From positions 1 to 38,176 of the forward strand of contig QFNA01000027.1 in NCBI GenBank assembly GCA_003248395.1: a stretch of 38,176 bases of DNA, written 5' to 3'. The position numbers and the translations under genes are program-made. This DNA comes from Citromicrobium sp. GTDB taxonomy: Bacteria > Pseudomonadota > Alphaproteobacteria > Sphingomonadales > Sphingomonadaceae. Numbering within the stretch: the stretch's first letter is position 1; each line of letters begins with the position of its first letter. Of this stretch, positions 32,975 to 38,176 are shown in pieces. The notes below the pieces were generated by a model. That model had not been told where the DNA came from. It made no database searches and worked only from the letters and a program-made list of their open reading frames with translations.

Positions 32975-34579
32975 ATGGCGAAAGCACCGGCCAAGAAAGC
33001 ACCTGCGAAAAGACGCGCACCGGCGCGGCGCAAGGGGACCGAGAAATTCGGGCAGAAAAGGCTCGAAATCCGCAATGCGAAGATCAAGGACATTCGCGGC
33101 ATCGCCGATCTTGTCCGGCGGGTTTACAACGACATGCCCGCCTACACCCACGGCGAGATTCGCGGTCAGCTCAACAATTTTCGCGAAGGCTGTTTCGTCG
33201 CCCTGCTCGATGACGAGGTCGTCGGTTATTGCGCCACCATGCAGCTGGCCGAAGCGCTGGCGTTCCAGGATCACGATTGGGACGAGATCACGGGCAATGG
33301 CTACGGCAGTCGCCACGATCCGACCGGGGACTGGCTCTACGGCTATGAAATGTGCGTCGATCCCAAGGTTCGCGGCGTGCGGATCGGACGACGCCTTTAC
33401 GAAGAACGCAGGGCACTTGCCGAAGAACGCGACCTGACCGGCATCGTCTTTGCCGGTCGCATGCCCAATTATCGCCGCTTGCGCAAAAAAGTCGACGGCC
33501 CGCAGGATTATCTCGATCAGGTCATCGCCGGCAAGCTGCACGATCCCGTGCTGAGGTTCCAGCTCGCCAACGGGTTCGAACCGGAACGGGTGATGGAAGG
33601 CTATCTGCCCGAGGACAAGGCCTCGGCCGCCAATGCCGTCATGATGGTGTGGCGCAATCCCTATGTCGAACGCGACCAGCCGGTGAAAAAGCGCCTGCCG
33701 CGCGGGGTCGAGGCCGTGCGGGTCGCGACCTGCCAGCTACAGGCACGCGCCGTCGCCGATTACGACGAATTCATGCGCGCCATTCGCTATTTCGTCGATG
33801 TCGCCAGCGATTACGAATCGGACTTCATCGTCTTTCCCGAGCTCTTCACGCTGATGTTGCTCAGCACCGACATTTCCGAAATGGCGATGCGCTACAATAT
33901 CAATATCATCGCCGGTTCGCACCCTACCCGCATGGACGATGGCGACATTCATAATGTCGCCTATGTCTGCTTGCGCGACGGGTCGATCCACGAGCAGGAG
34001 AAAATCCACCCGACCCCCAACGAGCGGTACTGGTGGAATATCAAGGGCGGCGACAAGGTCGAGGTGATCCAGACCGACTGCGGCCCGATCGGGGTGCAGA
34101 TCTGTTACGACAGCGAATTTCCCGAACTCAGCCGCCGCCTGGCCGACGAAGGGGCGCGGATCATCTTCGTGCCGTTCTGTACCGACAGCCGCCAGGGCTA
34201 TTTGCGCGTGCGCTATTGCGGGCAGGCACGCGCGATCGAAAACCAGTGCTATGTGGTCCTGAGCGGCAATGTCGGCAATCTGCCGAATGTCGGGAATATG
34301 GACATCCAATACGCCCAGAGCTGCATTCTGACGCCCTGCGATTTCCCTTTCGCCCGCGATGGCATTGCCGCCGAGGCGACCGAGAATGTCGAAACGCTGA
34401 CGATCAGCGATATCAACCTCGCCGATCTCCAGTGGGCACGCGCCGAAGGAACGGTGCGCAATCTCGCCGACCGGCGATTCGACCTCTATCGCATCGAATG
34501 GGATGAGGATGGCAAGCATCCCGGCAAGCCACGTCCGCGCCGCGAACCGATCGGTCCGACGGGCCCCGGCGGCGGCTGA
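32975..34579 (+). CDS. Bifunctional GNAT acetyltransferase / carbon-nitrogen hydrolase
   Basis: The 534-aa protein joins a GNAT domain (about 30-230; MCVDPKVRGVRIGRRLYEER is the acetyl-CoA loop) to a nitrilase-fold amidohydrolase domain (about 245-525). The catalytic triad is E289 (FPELFT), K343 (EKIHPTPNER) and C377 (VQICYDSEFP). The substrate of this widespread fusion is unknown. Residues 1-28 are a Lys/Ala/Pro-rich tail (AKAPAKKAPAKRRAPARRK) like histone-H1-type bacterial tails, suggesting nucleic-acid contact or low-complexity drift. Between E289 and the NIIAGS strand there are only about 22 residues, where nitrilase domains usually have 35-45, so an in-frame loss of a helix is possible. 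The stop is mirrored with that of the next gene. Confidence 0.88.
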   Translation: MAKAPAKKAPAKRRAPARRKGTEKFGQKRLEIRNAKIKDIRGIADLVRRVYNDMPAYTHGEIRGQLNNFREGCFVALLDDEVVGYCATMQLAEALAFQDHDWDEITGNGYGSRHDPTGDWLYGYEMCVDPKVRGVRIGRRLYEERRALAEERDLTGIVFAGRMPNYRRLRKKVDGPQDYLDQVIAGKLHDPVLRFQLANGFEPERVMEGYLPEDKASAANAVMMVWRNPYVERDQPVKKRLPRGVEAVRVATCQLQARAVADYDEFMRAIRYFVDVASDYESDFIVFPELFTLMLLSTDISEMAMRYNINIIAGSHPTRMDDGDIHNVAYVCLRDGSIHEQEKIHPTPNERYWWNIKGGDKVEVIQTDCGPIGVQICYDSEFPELSRRLADEGARIIFVPFCTDSRQGYLRVRYCGQARAIENQCYVVLSGNVGNLPNVGNMDIQYAQSCILTPCDFPFARDGIAAEATENVETLTISDINLADLQWARAEGTVRNLADRRFDLYRIEWDEDGKHPGKPRPRREPIGPTGPGGG

Positions 34580-34581
34580 AT

Positions 34582-35799
34582 TCAGCCCCGCGGCAGGGCC
34601 GGGGAACGCACATGTTCCATCCGGATGCCGTGTCCGATGACATAGCCCGGGATCCGGCGGAGAATCGCGAACCGGTCCAGCAACCTCAGGGCGAGCGGCG
34701 CCTTGCTCGCGACCGCCGGCCCGCTGCTGAGCAGCGGCTCCAGCACATTGCGATGGATTGCCGCCTGTCCTGCCTGGATGATCCTGGTGGGCACCATGCG
34801 CCGGCGCTGCACCTTTGCGAGCAAATCGTCGACATTCCTGTCCTTCGCCAACGGACCGGCAAGCACATTCGCTGCGCAAACGGCATCCTGGATCGCCAGG
34901 TTGATGCCCACACCGCCGACCGGGCTCATCGCATGGGCGGCGTCGCCGATTGCCAATAGTCCCGGCAACGACCAGTCATCCAGCCGGTCGAGCGAAACGG
35001 AAAGCAGCTTGATGCTGTCGAACGTCGGCAAGGCGTCCTCCAGCCTGCTCAAGGCCGGTGCGATGCTTTGCAACTCGTCGCGGAACGCTGCGATCCCCCT
35101 GCTGCGTATCGCCTCGGCCGATCCTTTCGCGATGACGAGCGCGCATTGCCAATAGGAATCGCGGTCGATCATGACCATCAATCGATTGCCGCTGACGGCC
35201 CCTCGCAATGTTCCTTCTGCGTGATCCTTGGGGATCGAGAACCAGAACACGTCGATCGGCACGCCGAGTGATCGCACCGGCAATTCCTGACGCGCGAGCG
35301 ACCGCCGTCCGTCGCACATCAGCACGAGTTTTCGCGCGCCGACCCGTTCGCCATTCACCAGTTCGACGCCGCAGAACCGTCGCTCTTCGCTCCGCAGCAT
35401 CTTCACCACTTCGCACCCTCGCCGCAGGGCAAAGTCGGGCAAAGACTCGGCCTCCATCCTGAGGAATTCGAGGAAATCCCATTGCGGCATCATCGCGATG
35501 AACGGCGCGGCCATCGCCAGATGCGAGAGATCGCCCACCGTGTAGCTCGACCCGTTCCAGTCGATTTCGGCCCGATCGATCCGATTGTGCGGCCGGGCGA
35601 GAAATTTCCGCAGCAGGCCCAGTTCATCCAGGATCTGCATGGTCGACGGGTGCACGGTGTCGCCGCGGAAATCGCGCAGGAAATCGTCGTGCTTCTCCAG
35701 CACGACGACACGGACACCCGCCCGCGCAAGCAGATATCCTGCCATCATCCCTGCCGGCCCTGCACCGACGATGACGACTTCGGCTTCGTCAGACTTCAT
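34582..35799 (-). CDS. FAD-dependent monooxygenase (PHBH-fold)
   Basis: The 405-aa flavoprotein has the class A monooxygenase motifs: GAGPAGMMAGYLLARAG (about 11-28, FAD ADP part), the DG motif in LVLMCDGRRSLAR (about residue 164), and GDAAHAMSPVGGVGINLAIQDA (about 283-304, FAD ribityl part). The family hydroxylates aromatic or similar compounds with NAD(P)H and oxygen; ubiquinone-type hydroxylases share the fold. The substrate is not evident and no pathway genes adjoin. It is convergent with the GNAT/hydrolase gene, and the start lies 40 bp from the divergent antiporter gene. Confidence 0.88.
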   Translation of the reverse strand: MKSDEAEVVIVGAGPAGMMAGYLLARAGVRVVVLEKHDDFLRDFRGDTVHPSTMQILDELGLLRKFLARPHNRIDRAEIDWNGSSYTVGDLSHLAMAAPFIAMMPQWDFLEFLRMEAESLPDFALRRGCEVVKMLRSEERRFCGVELVNGERVGARKLVLMCDGRRSLARQELPVRSLGVPIDVFWFSIPKDHAEGTLRGAVSGNRLMVMIDRDSYWQCALVIAKGSAEAIRSRGIAAFRDELQSIAPALSRLEDALPTFDSIKLLSVSLDRLDDWSLPGLLAIGDAAHAMSPVGGVGINLAIQDAVCAANVLAGPLAKDRNVDDLLAKVQRRRMVPTRIIQAGQAAIHRNVLEPLLSSGPAVASKAPLALRLLDRFAILRRIPGYVIGHGIRMEHVRSPALPRG

Positions 35800-35839
35800 C
35801 GCGTGACATCTCTTTCATGGGACAATAGAGCGCTTCTCA

Positions 35840-37603
35840 ATGGCTTCCGGCGAACTCGCATCACCCGCAATTTCCGACGCACTCGTCATACTCGGTGCGG
35901 CTGGGCTGGTCATCCCGGTCTTCACCCGTTTCCGCATCACACCCGTCATCGGCTTCATCCTGATCGGCATCGCAGTCGGTCCCTACGGTCTCGGCCAGTT
36001 GGTGTTCGAACGACCGTGGCTCGAACACATAACCATATCCGATCCCGAATCGCTCGAACCTTTCGCGGAATTCGGGATCATCCTGCTGTTGTTCGCCATC
36101 GGTCTCGAACTGTCGTTCAACCGCTTGTGGCAATTGCGGAAAATGGTCTTCGGCCTGGGCGCGATGGAACTCCTGATCGGCGGAGTCGTGCTCGCGATCG
36201 TCCTGTCGATGATGGGGCAATTCTGGACCGGCGCGCTCGCGCTTGGTTTTGCGCTGGCTTTCTCGTCCACCGCGATCGTCCTGCCGATCTCGGGCAGCTC
36301 CAGCCCGGTCGGGCGGGCGGCACTGTCCATGCTCCTGTTCGAGGATATCATGATCGTCCCGATCATCTTCATCCTCGGCGCGATGGCGCCCACCGCCCAG
36401 GCCGGCGGGTGGGAAGGATTGCTCACGACGCTGTGGCAGGGCGCGGCGGTCATTGCCGTGATGATGATCGCCGGCCGGTTCGCCTTGCCCCGGCTGTTCG
36501 CGCAGGCCGCCCGAACGAAGAGCCCCGAGCTGTTCCTCGCTGCCGCCTTGCTGGTGGTGATCGGGGCCAGCCTGGCCACGGCTGCCGTGGGGCTGTCGCC
36601 CATCGTCGGCGCGCTGATCGCGGGCCTGCTTATCGCAGAGACCGAATATCACGGCGAAGTCGAAAGCATCATGGAACCCTTCAAGGGCCTGGCGCTCGGT
36701 ATCTTCCTCATCACCGTGGGCATGAGCATCGACCTGTCGACCATCTGGAACAATCTCGGCACGATCGCCGTCGCCGTCGTCGGCGTGCTGCTGTTCAAGG
36801 CGGTGCTGACCGGCATGCTGCTTCGCCTGATGGGCGCACGCCGCAGCACGGCTGCCGAAACCGGCATCCTGATGGCCAGCCCGTCGGAAACGACGCTGAT
36901 CGTGCTCGCCGCCGCCAGTTCGGCCATGCTGATCCAGCCGGGCACCGCCCAGTTCTGGCAGATCGTCACGGCCATCGGCCTCACCTTCACCCCGCTTCTG
37001 GCCAAGCTCGGCCGTGCCGTCGGGCGTCGCGTCGAGCCGACACCCGAACTGCCTTCCGACGACGAGGGCGAACCGCGCGTGGTCATCGTCGGAGCCGGGC
37101 GCGTCGGCAGGCTCGTCGCGCAAATGCTCGCCACCCATGACAAGCCGTATATCGCCATCGATTCGGATGCAGACATGATCCTGCGCGCCAAGCGGCAGGG
37201 CTATCGCGCGACCTTCGGCGACGCCGCGAGAGGCGACGCGCTCGAACGGCTGGGCCTCGAAAATGCGCTGGCGGTGGTGCTGACGATGGATGAACCCATC
37301 CTCGCGCAGCGCCTCGTCACCAAGCTGAGAAAAGCCCACCCTGACCTGCTGATCGTCGCTCGCGCGCGCGACATCGCGCATGCGGCGGCGCTGTACCGGG
37401 CCGGCGCCAGCCATGCCGTTCCCGAAACGCTGGAGGCCACATTGCAGCTGTCCGAAGCCGTGCTGGCCGACATCGGCGTCGCCATGGGCCCCGTCATCGC
37501 GTCGATTCACGAGAAACGCGACGAGTTCCGCGCACTGATCGAAAAGGAAGGCGCGCTCGACTACCGTCCGAAACTGCGGTCGAGCACGCTCGAAACCGGC
37601 TAG
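35840..37603 (+). CDS. CPA2-family cation:proton antiporter with TrkA-N domain (KefB/YbaL-like)
   Basis: The 587-aa membrane protein has about twelve spans of the Na/H exchanger fold (residues about 10-390; FGIILLLFAIGLELS, ALGFALAFSSTAIVLPI, LLFEDIMIVPIIFILGAM) and a cytoplasmic RCK/TrkA-N domain beginning RVVIVGAGRVGRLVAQMLAT (about 414-433). Such proteins exchange K+ or Na+ for protons and are gated by nucleotides or, in KefB/C, glutathione adducts. No ancillary KefF/G gene is nearby. Its TAG overlaps the alaS stop from the other strand by 3 bp (CTAG, 37600-37603). Confidence 0.92.
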   Translation: MASGELASPAISDALVILGAAGLVIPVFTRFRITPVIGFILIGIAVGPYGLGQLVFERPWLEHITISDPESLEPFAEFGIILLLFAIGLELSFNRLWQLRKMVFGLGAMELLIGGVVLAIVLSMMGQFWTGALALGFALAFSSTAIVLPISGSSSPVGRAALSMLLFEDIMIVPIIFILGAMAPTAQAGGWEGLLTTLWQGAAVIAVMMIAGRFALPRLFAQAARTKSPELFLAAALLVVIGASLATAAVGLSPIVGALIAGLLIAETEYHGEVESIMEPFKGLALGIFLITVGMSIDLSTIWNNLGTIAVAVVGVLLFKAVLTGMLLRLMGARRSTAAETGILMASPSETTLIVLAAASSAMLIQPGTAQFWQIVTAIGLTFTPLLAKLGRAVGRRVEPTPELPSDDEGEPRVVIVGAGRVGRLVAQMLATHDKPYIAIDSDADMILRAKRQGYRATFGDAARGDALERLGLENALAVVLTMDEPILAQRLVTKLRKAHPDLLIVARARDIAHAAALYRAGASHAVPETLEATLQLSEAVLADIGVAMGPVIASIHEKRDEFRALIEKEGALDYRPKLRSSTLETG

Positions 37604-38176
37604 GCGGTCGCCGTCGCCATCGCACCGCGAATGGCGTCGATGGCATCCTGCGCCCGGCCCGCATCGGGTCCGCCGCCCTGCGCCATATCGGGCCGCCCAC
37701 CGCCGCCCTTCCCACCCAGCGTTTCGACCCCGATCTTGACGAGGTCGACGGCGCTGAACCGGTCGGTGAGGTCATCGGTGACCGCAACCGCAATCGCCGC
37801 CTTGCCGTCGTTCACCGCGCAGATCGCGGCGACGCCCGAACCCATCCGGGAGAAGGTGACGCCGCCGACATCCTCGTCGGCCGACCTGGCTGCGCCGGTG
37901 CCGCCACCCCCCAGCGCGAGGGCGCGCCTCGCTTCGGCCAACTCCTTCTCGAGCCGCTTGCGCTCTTCGACCAGTGCCGTCACGCGCGTCGCCGCCTCTT
38001 CCGGCGACGATTTCACGCTGCTGGCGATGACGCGCAGCGCCTCGTCGCGGGCGAGCAGCCATTGCCGCGCCGCCTCTCCCGTCAGCGCTTCGATCCGGCG
38101 CACGCCCGAGCTGACGGCACTCTCGGACACGATCTTGAACAGCGCGATATCGCCCGTCGCGTCGACATGCGTGCCA
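37600..38176 (-). CDS. alaS: Alanyl-tRNA synthetase, C-terminal part (5' end outside the window)
   Basis: About 191 C-terminal residues are present and the frame runs off the right edge. GTHVDATGDIALFKIVSESA belongs to the editing domain (the His of the zinc-binding CxxxH is in GTH), followed by the SSGVRRIEALTGEAA strand, a coiled-coil linker (about 55-85) and the DHHA1/C-Ala domain with a glycine-rich GGKGGGGRPDMAQGGG loop. The enzyme charges tRNA-Ala. It is convergent with the antiporter gene and shares its stop bases. Confidence 0.96.
   Translation of the reverse strand, partial: GTHVDATGDIALFKIVSESAVSSGVRRIEALTGEAARQWLLARDEALRVIASSVKSSPEEAATRVTALVEERKRLEKELAEARRALALGGGGTGAARSADEDVGGVTFSRMGSGVAAICAVNDGKAAIAVAVTDDLTDRFSAVDLVKIGVETLGGKGGGGRPDMAQGGGPDAGRAQDAIDAIRGAMATATA

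Noticed and set aside
35861..37510. 549-codon minus-strand frame opposite the antiporter
   Set aside because: It is His-, Asp- and Arg-rich with no hydrophobic pattern, a typical mirror of a membrane-protein gene.
1..38176. CRISPR array, insertion sequence, prophage or defence system
   Set aside because: No regularly spaced repeats, transposase, integrase, phage structural or restriction genes were found in the frames read.

Overview
The window looks like a chromosomal segment of an alphaproteobacterium of the Sphingomonadales, most likely Erythrobacteraceae (Erythrobacter, Qipengyuania or Altererythrobacter-like). This rests on high GC with strong third-position bias, a TonB-dependent receptor of sphingomonad style, a NodT/RND/HlyD efflux operon, a poxvirus-type topoisomerase IB, a GNAT/carbon-nitrogen hydrolase fusion and a short Wza/Wzc export cluster. 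The placement is by family resemblance only; no search was possible.

Layout. (1) 58-1372: tlyA (-) diverges from a small lipoprotein gene (+). (2) 1373-1755: no large gene, but an 18-codon ORF behind a 14-nt perfect complement of the 16S rRNA 3' end, followed by a strong intrinsic terminator just before ilvE. (3) 1756-4424: ilvE, trhO and a GST gene, packed as an operon. (4) 4421-7760 (-): topoisomerase IB, then a glutamine-dependent NAD synthetase carrying an in-frame N-terminal helix-turn-helix domain, with a dyad just upstream of its start. (5) 7862-11203 (+): a YghU-type GST and a TonB-dependent receptor, then tRNA-Gln(TTG) on the minus strand. (6) 11413-17854: a tripartite efflux operon (adaptor, RND permease, NodT channel, all -) with a divergent TetR gene and a clear shared operator. 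The permease gene is broken by two internal deletions. (7) 17896-22588 (+): a Tat-exported, PaoABC-like molybdenum aldehyde oxidoreductase operon ending in an XdhC-type maturation gene, convergent with a MocA-like molybdopterin cytidylyltransferase gene whose frame has no usual start codon. (8) 23199-29531 (-): a polysaccharide export cluster (O-antigen ligase/Wzy-like protein, a small membrane protein, Wza-like lipoprotein, Wzc-like tyrosine kinase, a TPR-like membrane protein and a secreted basic protein). A G10 tract lies inside the kinase gene. (9) 29592-31580 (+): a lipoprotein, a 75-aa exported single-span peptide with its own strong terminator, and a PDZ/M48 metallopeptidase. (10) 31650-38176: icd, the GNAT/nitrilase fusion, an FAD monooxygenase (-), a CPA2 antiporter, and the 3' part of alaS (-) running off the window.

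How the parts fit. The molybdoenzyme locus is almost self-contained: three catalytic subunits, an insertion chaperone, and an enzyme for the cytosine-dinucleotide cofactor that Pao-type enzymes use. The efflux operon shows textbook TetR control but probably makes no working pump in this sequence. The export cluster lacks glycosyltransferases and a flippase here, so the sugar-building genes must lie elsewhere.

Most worth checking are the HTH-NAD synthetase fusion with its adjacent dyad, the 18-codon ORF/terminator unit before ilvE, the G10 tract in the wzc-like gene, the doubly deleted RND gene, and the small exported acidic-tailed peptide. No CRISPR array, insertion sequence, integrase or phage gene was seen.
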